DNA from: Alloyangia pacifica
GTDB taxonomy: Bacteria > Pseudomonadota > Alphaproteobacteria > Rhodobacterales > Rhodobacteraceae
Direction of reading: 5' to 3'
Assembly (NCBI RefSeq): GCF_003111685.1
Contig: NZ_CP022191.1
Coordinates: 433,025-497,024 of the forward strand
DNA length: 64,000 nt
In this document: positions 44,668 to 54,761 of the stretch, piece after piece
How the letters are laid out: every line of letters starts with the position of its first letter
Position numbering within the stretch: the first letter of the stretch is position 1
Program-made: the position numbers and the translations under genes
The notes under the pieces: model-generated
What the model was told of the DNA's origin: nothing
What the model saw: the letters and a program-made list of their open reading frames with translations, nothing else
Database searches by the model: none

Positions 44668-45080
44668 TGGCCCGGTCCGAGGGGAAAAAGACCGTTCCGC
44701 CCGGCGAGGCGCCGCGGGTGATCGACCAGGGCTCTGTCTGGATCCTCGTCGCCGCGCCCTCGATCTGGGCGGCGCATTTCCTGCTGAGCTACTGGGTCGC
44801 CGCGATCTGGTGCGCCAAGCTCGGGCGCGGGACCGCGCTGGCCGAACCACGCTGGATCATCGCCGCGCTCGGGGCGCTCTGCATCGCGGTGATCGCAGGT
44901 CTGGCTGCGCTGGCGATCCGGCGCTACGGTGGCGTCTTCGTGATCTTCGAGGAAATCACCGAAAGCTCGGAGCGGGCGCGCGACAAATTCATCGGCCACG
45001 TGGCCCTGCTGCTCTGCGTGCTCTCGGCGGTGGCGATCCTCTTTACCGTGATCCCCGGCATGGTGCTGGGCCAATGCTGA
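44667..45080 (+). CDS. small membrane protein of the oxidase operon
   Basis: 137 residues, three predicted helices (about 25-45, 62-83, 110-132), with a basic N-terminus. No domain recognised. It overlaps subunit I/III by 1 nt and the next gene by 7 nt. Its position is that of a subunit IV or assembly protein. Conserved-looking residues include WAAHFLLSYW and WCAKLG near helix 1. Confidence 0.75.
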   Translation: MARSEGKKTVPPGEAPRVIDQGSVWILVAAPSIWAAHFLLSYWVAAIWCAKLGRGTALAEPRWIIAALGALCIAVIAGLAALAIRRYGGVFVIFEEITESSERARDKFIGHVALLLCVLSAVAILFTVIPGMVLGQC

Positions 45081-45652
45081 GCCCGCGCCGCCTCCTTGCG
45101 CTCGGCCTGCTGGCGGCTCTCTGGCTCGGGCCGCTGCCCGGGCTGGCGGCGGGGTCGATGGTGCTGCACATGGTGCTGCATCTGGGCGTGACCGCCGTGG
45201 TTCCGGCGCTCTGGGCCCCGGTCCTGCGCCTGCCGTCGGGCGCCATGGCGCTGGTGCTGGGCGCAGTGGCCGAGATGCTCGTGGTCTGGGTCTGGCACCT
45301 TCCGGCGTTGCACCTATGGGCTCGGCTGAGCACCACCGGCCTCGTTCTGGAGCAAGGCAGCTTTCTGGTCGCCGGGATATTGCTCTGGGCAACGGTGCGC
45401 GCGGCGGGCGGTTTTGGTGGCGCTGTGGTGCTGCTGGCCACGACAATGCACATGACCCTGCTCGGCGCGCTGATCGGCCTCGCGCCGCGCACGCTCTACG
45501 GGGACATCTGCGCAGGGCACCTGGGCCTCTCGGCGCTGCAGGAGCAGCAGGTGGCGGGGGCGCTGATGGCCGGGGCAGGGGGCGCGATCTACCTCGTTGC
45601 CGCATTGCGCCGGCTGGGGCAGGCTCTGGAACTCGGGGAGACGCAGGCATGA
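45074..45652 (+). CDS. CtaG-type cytochrome c oxidase assembly protein
   Basis: 192 residues, six helices, of the caa3_CtaG family that helps assemble caa3-type oxidases in bacilli and proteobacteria. Conserved His/Trp-rich helices are visible: LHMVLHLGVTAVVPALWAP, VWVWHLPALHLWA and TTMHMTLLGALIGLAPRTLYG. It starts within the upstream gene's last codons (7-nt overlap) and overlaps the next gene by 4 nt. It is distinct from the copper chaperone CtaG/Cox11. Confidence 0.85.
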   Translation: MLSPRRLLALGLLAALWLGPLPGLAAGSMVLHMVLHLGVTAVVPALWAPVLRLPSGAMALVLGAVAEMLVVWVWHLPALHLWARLSTTGLVLEQGSFLVAGILLWATVRAAGGFGGAVVLLATTMHMTLLGALIGLAPRTLYGDICAGHLGLSALQEQQVAGALMAGAGGAIYLVAALRRLGQALELGETQA

Positions 45653-46758
45653 GACTGAAACGCTGGATCGCGGGGGGCATCGGCGCGCTGGCGGTCGGGG
45701 GCGCGGCGTTCTTCTGGTTCGCGCCCTACAATATCGCGGCCTCGGTCCCGCATCTGCCGGGCGTGGGAGAGACGCTGCACCAGTACCTGCGCAACGCGGT
45801 GCGAGTGCGGGCGAACCGGGTGGAGGTGCCGCGCCACGTCGACCTCGACGATCCGGCGCTGATCCGCCTCGGCGCCGGGCATTTCGCCACCGGTTGCCAG
45901 ACCTGCCACGGCGCGCCGGGTATCGCGCGCAACCCGGTGGTCAAGGGCATGCGCCCCGAGCCGCCGATGCTTACCTCCGGTGACTTCGAGCCCAAGGAGT
46001 TCTGGTGGATCGCCCGGCATGGCTTCAAGTATACGGGCATGCCGAGTTGGCCCGGCGAGGGCCGCGACGACGAGCCTTGGGCGCTGGCAGCCTTCCTGTC
46101 GCACTACGACAGCTTCGACCGTGCCGCTTACGAGGACGCCGCCTTTGGCCGCGCCGGGGGCTATGAAAGCGAAGGCGTGCGCTTCGGGGGTCTGCCCGGG
46201 GCCATTCCGCAGGAGTTGGCCTGCGCACGCTGCCACGGCGAGGACGGGCTGGGCCGCGACGGCACGGCGCCGAAGCTGGCCGGCCAGTCCGCCGAATGGC
46301 TGGACCTGGTGCTCGGCGCCTATGCCGGGGGCCACCGCGAAAGCGGCTTCATGGAGCCGCTCGCCGCGCCGCTTGCCGCCGGGACACGCGCCGCGATCGC
46401 CGAACGCTACGCGGGGATGAGCGGCGACTGGCAGGGGAGGCCGCTGCCGTTCGGCGATGCCGAGCGGGGGCGCGAGCTGGCACAGCGGGGCGACGAGCAC
46501 GAGGATATCGCCAGCTGCGCCGCCTGCCACGAGGGCGGCGCCGACGGGATCTCACCCAAGCGGACCGACACCCCGCGGATCGCCGGACAGGACGGCTATT
46601 GGCTGGTCAACTGGCTGCATCTCTACCGGGACGGTCCCGCGCCCGACACACCGCGATCGCATCTCATGCAGGCGGCCGCGCGGAACCTTACGGATGCAGA
46701 TGTCGCTGATCTTGCCGCCTATTACGCGACGCTTGCTCCGGGGACGGTTGGCGAGTAG
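45649..46758 (+). CDS. multihaem c-type cytochrome
   Basis: 369 residues. An N-terminal helix (residues 5-24) anchors or exports it. Three haem c motifs are present: C83QTCH87, CARCH (about 190) and CAACH (about 290). The domain order is one class-I-like domain and then a tandem c4-like pair with Met ligands downstream. Last gene of the oxidase operon, overlapping ctaG by 4 nt. It probably delivers electrons to the oxidase subunit II, accepting them from a bc1 complex or a periplasmic dehydrogenase. Confidence 0.88.
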   Translation: MRLKRWIAGGIGALAVGGAAFFWFAPYNIAASVPHLPGVGETLHQYLRNAVRVRANRVEVPRHVDLDDPALIRLGAGHFATGCQTCHGAPGIARNPVVKGMRPEPPMLTSGDFEPKEFWWIARHGFKYTGMPSWPGEGRDDEPWALAAFLSHYDSFDRAAYEDAAFGRAGGYESEGVRFGGLPGAIPQELACARCHGEDGLGRDGTAPKLAGQSAEWLDLVLGAYAGGHRESGFMEPLAAPLAAGTRAAIAERYAGMSGDWQGRPLPFGDAERGRELAQRGDEHEDIASCAACHEGGADGISPKRTDTPRIAGQDGYWLVNWLHLYRDGPAPDTPRSHLMQAAARNLTDADVADLAAYYATLAPGTVGE

Positions 46759-46932
46759 AGCGCAGGCCCGCTTCCACCGGGCGCATCGGCATCGCAACAC
46801 CCGAGTTGGCTGCAGCCCTCCGGGCGACACGCGCGCTCCGGCGAGGACATTCATCAACATTCCCTCGGTTTCGCCACCGTGCATGGCTCAGGCCGAGCGG
46901 GTTGCGAAACTGCCGAGGCCTTGTTCCGGGCG

Positions 46933-47949
46933 TCAGTCCTTTCGGACTCGCTGGAGCCCCCCCAGCGCACCGCCACCGAGCCCGAGGGATCCCGCCTCTG
47001 GCTCCATGCGCTTGCGCAGGTAGGCCCAGAGCAGCGCCATGACGCCGATGGAGAAGTATCCGTCCACGGCGTAGTGGTAGCCGCTCCAGATCGACAGCAG
47101 CAGGATGACCGCGCAGAACAGCGCCGCCGGAAAGGCCAGCAGCGCCGAACGCTCGCCGCAATAGAGCGCGACCAGCGTGGCGACCGACACATGCACCGAG
47201 GCAAAGGCAGAGATCCCGGTGCCAAAGCTCTCGCGCCCCGCCGAGTACATTTCCCATAGGTAATCCTGCAACGCCCCCATCGTGGAGCCGTCCACCCCTG
47301 CGTAGCGCAGCGTCCAGGTCAGCATGGCAAAGCGGTTGCTGTCGTAGAGCCGGTCATAAAACACCGGCCCCACGGACATGCCGCCGAGGGCGATCATATT
47401 GCCAATGACGATCCAGCTTGCGCAATAGAGCACCAGGTAGCGCTTTACCCGCGTGTGATCGTGGTCACAGGCCACGAGGATCACCGGGAACAGGAAGGCG
47501 GCGATCAGCCAGGGTCCGTGATAGAGCGGGGTGAGGCTCAGCATGATGTCGGGGCCGAAGAGCCGGTTGATGACCGTCCAAGGGTCCGTGTCCCCATGCA
47601 ACCAGGCATCGAACCGCGCGAGGTAGGGATCCGCGTAATAGGGCACGATCTGCGGCATCGTGGTCTTGAACAGCGTGAAGCCGAGGTGCAGGGCGAGGAT
47701 GGCACCGAAGACCAGCGCGACATTGGCGGCGGCCCTCCTTCGGCTCGCGCCGCGCCGGGTCTCTGCGCGTAGGGCCCAATACGCCAGCGCAAGGGCGATC
47801 ACACCCACGTACCAGAGCGAGACATCCGGCTCTGATCTCACCGTCCCGAGGACATCGGCGATCACCTCGTCGCGAAACAGCACGGCAATCAGAAATGAAA
47901 AGAGCGCGTAACCGACGCTGAAGGCAAAGAAGGCCAGGGCGGGGATCAT
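46933..47949 (-). CDS. PAP2-superfamily membrane protein (Aur1/Ipt1-like)
   Basis: 338 residues, about eight helices. The active-site motifs are FASVHVSVATLVALY (S-x-H type) and SGYHYAVDGYFS (HxxxD type), as in the PAP2_3 family that includes inositol-phosphotransferase-like enzymes. It probably removes or transfers a phosphate or phospho-head group on a membrane lipid. It is convergent with the oxidase operon and stands alone. Confidence 0.82.
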   Translation of the reverse strand: MIPALAFFAFSVGYALFSFLIAVLFRDEVIADVLGTVRSEPDVSLWYVGVIALALAYWALRAETRRGASRRRAAANVALVFGAILALHLGFTLFKTTMPQIVPYYADPYLARFDAWLHGDTDPWTVINRLFGPDIMLSLTPLYHGPWLIAAFLFPVILVACDHDHTRVKRYLVLYCASWIVIGNMIALGGMSVGPVFYDRLYDSNRFAMLTWTLRYAGVDGSTMGALQDYLWEMYSAGRESFGTGISAFASVHVSVATLVALYCGERSALLAFPAALFCAVILLLSIWSGYHYAVDGYFSIGVMALLWAYLRKRMEPEAGSLGLGGGALGGLQRVRKD

Positions 47950-48315
47950 GGTCTTGCTCCCCTCGGAAGCTGGCGCAAATTGGACATGGCTCTCGTCGGA
48001 ATAGTTGATCGCTTAAAGCTATCTAGGCGAGAGGCACCGAGATTAAAGGCACACCCATGAGCGACGCGCGATTGCTCGCCACTTCGGCTCCGAGACAGAC
48101 ATCCCCGCCCAGCATGACCGCTTCAGCCAAGGCAGGTCGCTAACCACGCCGTTGGGCCTGGGTCATGCCTCCGGTTGAATTCGGTTCGCGGGGCACCCCA
48201 TCAACTCGACCACGCTGCCATACTTCCACGACGTTGATCGAACCCCATCCGGCCCCTCGTCTTTCCTGCGGGGGCGCCTAATTGGTTGTGCCATCCAAGT
48301 CTCAGATGCAGAGGA
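47950..48315. other. intergenic region, no gene recognised
   Basis: About 366 bp with lower GC patches between the PAP2 gene start and the end of the dihaem cytochrome gene. Frames are short and lack ribosome binding sites or known domains. It should hold the PAP2 promoter; no other structure was found. Confidence 0.5.
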
Positions 48316-48933
48316 TCAGCCATCGGGGCAGGCCGAACCGGTCTCGATCCACGCTTTCGTCAGTTGGCCGAAGACCTCCTGCGTACCGGGGGCAGTTTCG
48401 CGCCCTTCGCCCGGCTCCCAACCCCAGCCGACAAGCCCGTCCGTGGCGTTGTGCTCATGCAGGTCGTCCATGCTGCGCCCACCGTTGCGCTCCGGATCCT
48501 TGAGCTGCGCGCAGATCTCCGCGGCGCTCTTGCCAACCCAGCCCATCTCGATCGGGGCAAGCTGCCAGGGTGAATGCCCGGGGATGGAGCCTTCGCCGGT
48601 GGTGAAGGCAAAGTTCTCCTCGCCGTGGCAGGTGTTGCAGCGCATGCCCGGTGCGCCAAAATCCGCATCCCCCCGCACCACTGGCGGCACATGCGGATGC
48701 ATGTCCATGCCTTGCCGCGGGCTGTCGCCGACAGGGTGGCAATTGAGGCAGCGCGGGTGCTCGATCACCGCCATCATCTCGGTAAAGAGCGCCACCGAGC
48801 GTTCGGTTTCGTTCTCGATGCCATCGAACTCATCCACGGTGCGCAGGCCTTTCACCGTCTCGGCAAGGGAGGGCAGGGCGAAAAGGGCGGGTGCGGCGCC
48901 GAGCAGCGCCGCCATCAGGATCGTTTTGCGCAT
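48316..48933 (-). CDS. dihaem cytochrome c, partner of the molybdo-hydroxylase
   Basis: 205 residues with a Sec signal peptide ending near PSLAETV. Two haem c motifs, CLNCH (near residue 62) and CNTCH (near 99), with MDMHPHVPP between. It begins 3 nt after the large molybdo-subunit gene, so it is the last of three cotranscribed genes and is inferred to take electrons from the periplasmic hydroxylase into the respiratory chain. Confidence 0.85.
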   Translation of the reverse strand: MRKTILMAALLGAAPALFALPSLAETVKGLRTVDEFDGIENETERSVALFTEMMAVIEHPRCLNCHPVGDSPRQGMDMHPHVPPVVRGDADFGAPGMRCNTCHGEENFAFTTGEGSIPGHSPWQLAPIEMGWVGKSAAEICAQLKDPERNGGRSMDDLHEHNATDGLVGWGWEPGEGRETAPGTQEVFGQLTKAWIETGSACPDG

Positions 48934-48936
48934 GGC

Positions 48937-51111
48937 TCAGGCCTCCATGGTCTTGAGGAAGGGCAGTTCGGTCACCGCTTTGCCGGTCAGTGCCCGCCAG
49001 GCATTGGCGACGGCGGGTCCGATCGGTGGGACGCCCGGCTCTCCGACGCCAGTGGGCTCGGCGTCCGAGGCGATGATCTCGACCATCACCTCTGGCATTT
49101 CGTGTATGCGCAACATGCGGTAGCTGTCGAAGTTCGACTGCTGGACCACGCCGCCCTCGCCCAAGGTGATCTCGTCAAAGAGCACCGTGCCGAGGCCGAA
49201 GCCGATGCCGCCCTCCATCTGCGCGCGGATCACGTTCGGATTTACCGCGACGCCGCAGTCAACGGCACACCAGACCCGGTGCACGCGCGGCTGCCCGCCC
49301 GCGTCCGAGACCTCGGCGATCTGCGCCACGTAGGTCTCGAAGCTCTCGTGCACGGCAACGCCATAGGCCTTGTCGCCCTTGACCTTGGTGCCATCCCAGC
49401 CCGCCATCTCAGCGACCTTCTCGAGCACGCCGCGGTCGCGCGCCGCATCCTCGCGCATGAGGTCGAGACGCCCTTGCACCGGGTCCTTGCCCTGCGCCTC
49501 GAGCACCATGTCGAGGAAGACCTCGGTGGCATAGCCGGTGTGCGTATGCCCCACCGAACGCCACCAGAGCACCGAGACGGGGCTTTCCTGCTGGGCCCAA
49601 CCAACGCGCAGATTGCCGAGGTCGTAGGGCATCTTGGTCGAGCCCTCGTAGGAGGTCGGGTCCATGCCGTCCTGCATCATCTGCGCCATCGGCCCCCCCG
49701 CCATGATCGACTGGTTGACGACGATGTCTTCCCAGCCGGTCAGCTTGCCGTCGCCATCAAGGCCGGCGCGCATCCTGTGGATGGTGAGCGGACGGTAATA
49801 GCCGCCGTGAAGATCGTCCTCGCGGGTCCAGACCAGCTTGAAACTGCCGGGGCCGCCGGCGGCCCTGGCAACTTCGGCGAGTTCAGCGGCGAAATGCGCA
49901 GTGTCCTGCGCACGGCGACCAAAGCTGCCGCCCGCCAGCATCACGTTGAGCTGCACGCTCTCGGGAGAAAGTCCGAGCGTCTGCACGATGGTCGGCTTGT
50001 CGAGCGCGGGGAATTGCGAGCCCATCCAGACCTCGGCGCCGTCTTCGCGGACCTCGATGACGCCGTCGAGCGGCTCCATCGGGGCATGGGCGAGATAGGG
50101 GAAACGGAATTCCGCCTCGATCACCTCGGCGGACCCGTCGATGCCCGCCACCCCGTCGCCGAGCATCTCGGCGTCCTTGCCGCCCTCCGAGGCGGCTTTC
50201 GAGAACGCCTCGAAAATCTCGGCGGAGGAGCGCGTCTCCGCCCCGCTCTCATCCCATTCGACGCTCAGCGCTTCGCGGCCCTTCAGCGCAGCGTGGGTGG
50301 ATCGGGCGTAGACAGCGACGCCCTGCGGGATCTGCCGCACGGCCTCGACCCCGGGAACCTCGAGCGCCGCGCTGTCGTCGACGGAGGCAACCGTGGCCCC
50401 CAGTTTGCTCGGATGCGCCACGACCACGGTCTGCATGCCCTCGCGGTAGACATCCATGGTAAAGATCGCCGTGCCAGTCGATTTGGCCTTGGTGTCGAGC
50501 TTGGGCAGGTCGGTCCCGATCAGCACGAACTTGTCTGCGGATTTCACCGGCGGGTCCTCCGGCGGAGTCATCCCGGCAGCCTTCTCCGCCAGCGCGCCGA
50601 AACCCGAGCTTTTGCCCGAGCCGTGGCCGATCTGTCCCTTGGAGATTGTGATCTCGTTCTCGGGCACGCCCCATTCCTCGGCCGCGGCGGCGACCAGCAT
50701 GGCGCGGGCAGCGGCGCCGGCCTTGCGCATCTGCATGTAGGAGTTGGCCATGGCGGTAGAGCCGCCGGTGCCCTGCATACCGAAGGCAAGGTTCTTGTAG
50801 AGCTCGTCGTTGGCCGGCGCGTTCTCGGCACGCATCTGGCCCCAGTCGGCGTCCATCTCCTCGGCCACCAGAGTGGCGAGGCCGGTGAACGGGCCTTGGC
50901 CGAACTCGATGTGCTTGATGATCACCGTCACGGTGTCGTCGGGCGCGACGCGCACGAAGGCATTGGGGGCGAAGCTCGCTTCGTCGGTCGCCCCGGACTG
51001 AAAGGCCGCGGCCGCCCCGGACTGGGCGCGGGCCGCAAGGGGCAGGGTCATGCCGATCACCAGCCCCGCGGAGGAGGCCAGGAAACTGCGGCGGGAAAGC
51101 ACCTGTGTCAT
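48937..51111 (-). CDS. molybdopterin-binding subunit of an isoquinoline 1-oxidoreductase-type hydroxylase
   Basis: 724 residues from the ATG at 51111 (GGAGG 9 nt upstream), of the xanthine-dehydrogenase superfamily IorB/aldehyde oxidase type. A Tat signal ([16 protein letters not shown]) shows export of the folded cofactor enzyme. Seen are [20 protein letters not shown] and GGGIGFG-like cofactor-binding segments, with a C-terminal [17 protein letters not shown] containing the conserved catalytic-region Glu (GVGEPGVP). It hydroxylates an aromatic N-heterocycle or aldehyde; the substrate is unknown. Transcribed after the 2Fe-2S gene and before the dihaem cytochrome. Confidence 0.9.
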   Translation of the reverse strand: MTQVLSRRSFLASSAGLVIGMTLPLAARAQSGAAAAFQSGATDEASFAPNAFVRVAPDDTVTVIIKHIEFGQGPFTGLATLVAEEMDADWGQMRAENAPANDELYKNLAFGMQGTGGSTAMANSYMQMRKAGAAARAMLVAAAAEEWGVPENEITISKGQIGHGSGKSSGFGALAEKAAGMTPPEDPPVKSADKFVLIGTDLPKLDTKAKSTGTAIFTMDVYREGMQTVVVAHPSKLGATVASVDDSAALEVPGVEAVRQIPQGVAVYARSTHAALKGREALSVEWDESGAETRSSAEIFEAFSKAASEGGKDAEMLGDGVAGIDGSAEVIEAEFRFPYLAHAPMEPLDGVIEVREDGAEVWMGSQFPALDKPTIVQTLGLSPESVQLNVMLAGGSFGRRAQDTAHFAAELAEVARAAGGPGSFKLVWTREDDLHGGYYRPLTIHRMRAGLDGDGKLTGWEDIVVNQSIMAGGPMAQMMQDGMDPTSYEGSTKMPYDLGNLRVGWAQQESPVSVLWWRSVGHTHTGYATEVFLDMVLEAQGKDPVQGRLDLMREDAARDRGVLEKVAEMAGWDGTKVKGDKAYGVAVHESFETYVAQIAEVSDAGGQPRVHRVWCAVDCGVAVNPNVIRAQMEGGIGFGLGTVLFDEITLGEGGVVQQSNFDSYRMLRIHEMPEVMVEIIASDAEPTGVGEPGVPPIGPAVANAWRALTGKAVTELPFLKTMEA

Positions 51112-51115
51112 CGTC

Positions 51116-51574
51116 TCATCCCTCCAGCTTGTCCGCGGCGTCATGGATCGCCTTGCGGATGCGGACGTAGGTGGCACAGCGGCAGATGTTGCCGGCCATC
51201 GCGTTGTCGATGTCCTCGTCGCTGGGTTTGGGCACTTCGCGTAGGAGCGCGGTGGCGCTCATCACTTGTCCCGACTGGCACCAGCCGCATTGCGGCACGT
51301 CGAGCCCTTCCCAGGCAGCCTGCACGGCCTCGGCTTCTGGGCCGTCGATACCCTCGATCGTGGTCACAGAGGCACCGTCGACCATGGAGACGGGGGTCAC
51401 GCAAGACCTGCGGGTCATGCCATTCATCATCACCGTGCAGGCCCCGCATTGGGCGATGCCGCAGCCGAACTTGGTGCCCGTCATCTGCAACTCATCGCGC
51501 AATACCCAGAGGAGCGGTGTCTCCTCCGGCACGTCGACGGACACATCTTTTCCGTTGAGTTCGAACGAAACCAT
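51116..51574 (-). CDS. (2Fe-2S)-binding subunit of the molybdo-hydroxylase
   Basis: 152 residues, IorA type. Plant-ferredoxin-like cluster [11 protein letters not shown] in the N-terminal half, then CGWCQSGQ and NICRCATY for the second 2Fe-2S cluster. It has no own signal peptide and probably travels with the Tat-exported large subunit. First gene of the operon; its stop is 4 nt before the large-subunit ATG. Confidence 0.93.
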   Translation of the reverse strand: MVSFELNGKDVSVDVPEETPLLWVLRDELQMTGTKFGCGIAQCGACTVMMNGMTRRSCVTPVSMVDGASVTTIEGIDGPEAEAVQAAWEGLDVPQCGWCQSGQVMSATALLREVPKPSDEDIDNAMAGNICRCATYVRIRKAIHDAADKLEG

Positions 51575-51837
51575 GGCTTCCCTCCCTGGCTGCGCATGCG
51601 TAGCGTGGCGCGTGGTTTGTGGAGGGGGAGATAGCGCCGCAATGCGCCGTGTCGACGTCTGGGTCGCCGAAATCCTCGTGTCGCTCGCCCGCGGACCTCG
51701 TGTCGCGATGGACGTCGCCGCCCCAGGAAGTCTCGGCGCAACCGCCCGCGCCCGAGATCGGGGCGGCGCACCGCTCGGGTCATTGCAGCCGGCGTGCGGC
51801 TTGCCTAACGTGCCGCGAGGTAAGGAGGAGTGAATCC

Positions 51838-53127
51838 ATGACAGACAAGACCCCCGGCTTCGACACGCTGGCCGTGCATGCCGGCACCGAGCCCGATGCC
51901 GCCACCGGCGCGCGGCAGGTGCCGATCTACCAAAGCACGTCCTACGTATTCCGCGATGCGGATCATGCGGCCCGGCTCTTCAACCTCGAAGAGGTCGGCT
52001 ACATCTACTCGCGCCTGACCAATCCCACTGTCTCGGCGCTGGCGAACCGGGTCACCGCGCTCGAGGGCGGAGCCGGCGGCATCGCTTGCTCTTCGGGCCA
52101 CGCGGCGCAGATCATGGCGCTCTTCCCGCTGATGGCGCCGGGCTGCAACATCGTCTCGTCCTCGCGACTCTACGGCGGCACAATCACGCAGTTCAGCCAG
52201 ACGATCCGGCGTTTTGGCTGGTCCGCGACATTTGTCGACACCGATGATCTGGAGGCGGTGAAGGCGGCGATTGACGAGAACACCCGCGCGCTTTTCTGCG
52301 AGACGATCGCAAACCCTGGCGGCTACGTCACCGATCTCGGGGCCATGGCAAAGATCGCGGACGAGGCGGGCATCCCGCTCATTGTCGACAATACCACCGC
52401 CACCCCGTGGCTCTGCAAGCCGATCGAGCACGGCGCGACGCTGGTAGTGCATTCGGCCACCAAGTACCTGACCGGAAACGGCACGGTCACCGGCGGCATC
52501 GTGGTGGACTCGGGCAAGTTCGACTGGTCGGCTTCTGACAAGTTCCCCTCGCTGTCGCAGCCCGAGCCGGCCTATCACGGGCTGACCTTCCACGCCGCGC
52601 TGGGGCCGATGGCCTTCACCTTCCATTCCATCGCGGTGGGGCTGCGCGACCTCGGCATGACGATGAACCCGCAAGGCGCGCATTATACGCTGATGGGAAT
52701 CGAGACCCTCGGCCTGCGCATGGAGCGTCATGTGAAGAACGCGCAGGCGGTGGCGGAATGGCTCGAAAAGGATCCGCGCGTCGAGGCGGTGACCTATGCA
52801 GGATTGCCCTCCTCCCCCTGGCATGATCGGGCACAGCGCATCGTGCCCAAGGGCGCTGGCGCATTGTTCACCGTGGCGATCAAGGGCGGCTACGACGCCT
52901 GCGTCAGACTGGTGGACAGCTTAAAACTGTTCAGCCACGTCGCCAACCTCGGTGATACGCGCAGCCTGATCATCCACCCGGCCTCGACGACCCACAGGCA
53001 GCTCGAGGAAGAGCAGCAGGTGCAGGCCGGGGCCGCGCCGAATGTGGTGCGCATCTCGATCGGCATCGAAGATGTCGCGGATATCATCGCCGATCTTGAC
53101 CAGGGGCTGGCTGCGGCGACGGCGTGA
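51838..53127 (+). CDS. metY: O-acetylhomoserine aminocarboxypropyltransferase (sulfhydrylase)
   Basis: PLP enzyme of 429 residues that makes homocysteine from O-acetylhomoserine and sulfide. AAGGAGGAG lies about 7 nt before the ATG at 51838. The PLP lysine is K209 (HSATKYLTG). The N-terminus [26 protein letters not shown] is split around TLAVHAG, typical of MetY. It stands alone and is divergent from the molybdo-hydroxylase operon. It complements the sulfate importer elsewhere in the window in sulfur assimilation. Confidence 0.94.
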   Translation: MTDKTPGFDTLAVHAGTEPDAATGARQVPIYQSTSYVFRDADHAARLFNLEEVGYIYSRLTNPTVSALANRVTALEGGAGGIACSSGHAAQIMALFPLMAPGCNIVSSSRLYGGTITQFSQTIRRFGWSATFVDTDDLEAVKAAIDENTRALFCETIANPGGYVTDLGAMAKIADEAGIPLIVDNTTATPWLCKPIEHGATLVVHSATKYLTGNGTVTGGIVVDSGKFDWSASDKFPSLSQPEPAYHGLTFHAALGPMAFTFHSIAVGLRDLGMTMNPQGAHYTLMGIETLGLRMERHVKNAQAVAEWLEKDPRVEAVTYAGLPSSPWHDRAQRIVPKGAGALFTVAIKGGYDACVRLVDSLKLFSHVANLGDTRSLIIHPASTTHRQLEEEQQVQAGAAPNVVRISIGIEDVADIIADLDQGLAAATA

Positions 53128-53148
53128 AGACCTGTTGAGGTCGGAGCG

Positions 53149-53168
53149 CGCTGGCACCCCGGTGCCAG
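53149..53168 (+). terminator. short hairpin after metY
   Basis: 8-bp perfect stem GCTGGCAC / GTGCCAGC with a 4-nt loop, about 20 nt after the metY stop. No T-run follows. Confidence 0.45.
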
Positions 53169-53344
53169 CTCGCTCGGACGCGTGCTCGAAGCTTCGCGAG
53201 TTCGGGGCCCACTTCGGCGCCATCGGCAACCGGCAGTCGCATGCCGTGGCAGCTGGCCGTCTGGTGTCCGGTCAAAACCCGGCATCGTCGGAGGTTGCGG
53301 CCAAGAATGTGCTTGCCCTTCTGTAACCTCCTGTGGCGGCCTGT

Positions 53345-53370
53345 GGCGGCGCCCTTTGCCGGGCGCCGCC
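53345..53370. terminator. GC-rich hairpin between metY and the MDR gene
   Basis: 10-bp perfect stem GGCGGCGCCC / GGGCGCCGCC with a 6-nt loop, 15 bp from the end of the convergent MDR gene. Without a T-run on either strand, it is at best a weak or factor-assisted terminator. Confidence 0.5.
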
Positions 53371-53385
53371 GCTCTTGCCTGCGAG

Positions 53386-54498
53386 TCAGGCCCAGGGCGT
53401 GACGAGATATTTCTCTCCCGTGCGCATCTCGCGGTAGTCCAGCACAGCATCCTTGGTGAGCATTTCCTCAAGCGTGACCCGAGATTTGTAGCTGCTCGCA
53501 AAGGTGCCGGTCAGGTTGTCACGCACGCGCTGACGCATCCGGCCCACGGTCTCGGGCCCGACCGATTGCAGGAACGGGAACAGCAGCCAGCCCGACAGCG
53601 TCCAGCCGAACCCATAGCTGGGTGTCAGGACAGTGGGGCTGGTGTCGAGGCGGCCGTAGATGAACATGCGTTTCGGCTGGTTCGATCCGTAGCGTGAATA
53701 CTCGGCCATCTGCTCCCTTGCGACGCGCTCCATCGCCCGGAAGGCCGTATCGACCATCGTGCCGCCCCCCACTGGATCGAAGCCGTAAAAGGCGCCCGTG
53801 GCACGAATGGCGTCGGCCAGACGGTCCATGAAGTCCTCCTCGGAGGAGTTGACCACATGCTCGGAGCCAAGCCCCTTCAGCAGCTCCACCTGATCGCTCT
53901 TTCGCACGATGTTCACCAGCCCGATGCCATCCTCTGCGCAGATGCGCGTCAGCATCTGGCCGAGGTTCGAGGCCCCGACAGTGTGCAAGATGGCGTTCTG
54001 TCCGTCGGCCCTGGCAGTCTCCAAAAAGCCGAGCGCGGTCATCGGATTGACGAAGGCGCTGGCGCCTTCTTCGGCGGAATGCTCGCCCAGCGGGAGGCAC
54101 ATGTCCGCGTCGGAGAGGCAATACTGGCTGTAGGCGTTGCCCGGGACGCAGGAGACACGCTGCCCCACCAGCGCCTGCGCAGCATCACTGTCGCCAGCGG
54201 CGATGACCGTGCCTGCGCCTTCGTTACCAGCGGGCAATTTCAAACCGTGACGCGCCTTCGACGCGGCATTTGCCGCCTCCGGCATTCGGGCCACGAACTT
54301 GCCGGGCGTGTAATCTGCGTTTTCCATGTCGGCGCCGCCGACGAGAATGGCGAGGTCCGAGGGGTTGATCGGTGCGGCTTCCATGCGCACCAGCACCTGG
54401 TTTTGGGAGGGGTCGGCGAACGACACGTCCTCGAGCGCGACGGTCAGTGTGCCGTCGGCCTCGAGCGTGGTGAAGAGCTGTTTTCCGGTGGTGGCCAT
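53386..54498 (-). CDS. MDR superfamily alcohol dehydrogenase/quinone reductase-like protein
   Basis: 370 residues from the ATG at 54498 (AAGGA 9 nt upstream); the frame is open further upstream to 54561. GroES-like N-terminal domain (APINPSDLAIL) and Rossmann domain with HTVGASNLGQML. Zinc-ligand cysteines of true alcohol dehydrogenases are not in place, so it is a zinc-independent NAD(P)H reductase type. The C-terminal part (KSRVTLEEMLTKDAVLDYREMRTG EKYLV) is seen in a subgroup of uncharacterised proteobacterial MDRs. Substrate unknown. Confidence 0.82.
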   Translation of the reverse strand: MATTGKQLFTTLEADGTLTVALEDVSFADPSQNQVLVRMEAAPINPSDLAILVGGADMENADYTPGKFVARMPEAANAASKARHGLKLPAGNEGAGTVIAAGDSDAAQALVGQRVSCVPGNAYSQYCLSDADMCLPLGEHSAEEGASAFVNPMTALGFLETARADGQNAILHTVGASNLGQMLTRICAEDGIGLVNIVRKSDQVELLKGLGSEHVVNSSEEDFMDRLADAIRATGAFYGFDPVGGGTMVDTAFRAMERVAREQMAEYSRYGSNQPKRMFIYGRLDTSPTVLTPSYGFGWTLSGWLLFPFLQSVGPETVGRMRQRVRDNLTGTFASSYKSRVTLEEMLTKDAVLDYREMRTGEKYLVTPWA

Positions 54499-54576
54499 GA
54501 TCGGACTTCCTTCGCGTTTCATCGACTGGTGTGGATATAGGGCCAAATTCGACGCATCCAAAGTTCTGCATCCGCC

Positions 54577-54687
54577 TCAATCTGCACACTCAGAACGACT
54601 GGAACGGGTTCCGGCCAAGTCGGCGGCCTGTGCTGCAGCGGTGGTGCGGACGCGCGCGGCAAGCGCCGTGACAACAGGGTGCTTCAT
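54577..54687 (-). CDS. 36-codon ORF with strong ribosome binding site
   Basis: Begins MKHPVVTALAARVRTTAAAQ and ends ...SRSECAD. AAAGGAGG lies 10 nt before the ATG. It ends 78 nt upstream of the MDR start on the same strand. It has no recognised family and could be a leader peptide, a small protein or a gene-start relic. Confidence 0.3.
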   Translation of the reverse strand: MKHPVVTALAARVRTTAAAQAADLAGTRSSRSECAD

Positions 54688-54726
54688 TGGTCGAGTCCCT
54701 CCTTTGGCCAGGAGGTGCATCGCTTG

Positions 54727-54761
54727 TTGCGCAGGGTGGCCGTTGGCGCCACCCTGCGCAA
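54727..54761. terminator. strong hairpin upstream of the short ORF, downstream of tctA
   Basis: 14-bp perfect stem TTGCGCAGGGTGGC / GCCACCCTGCGCAA with a 7-nt loop, about 130 nt after the tctA stop on the minus strand. A smaller hairpin (54860-54882, CGCGACA/TGTCGCG) lies nearer the stop. One or both probably end the tct operon transcript. Confidence 0.6.

Noticed and set aside
47950..48315. Possible broken gene in the gap after the PAP2 gene
   Set aside because: Short frames on both strands were read, but none gave a recognisable motif.
48574..51558. About 990-codon plus-strand open frame opposite the molybdo-hydroxylase genes
   Set aside because: His/Arg/Gly-rich translation without domains, antisense to three well-supported genes; typical third-position GC shadow.
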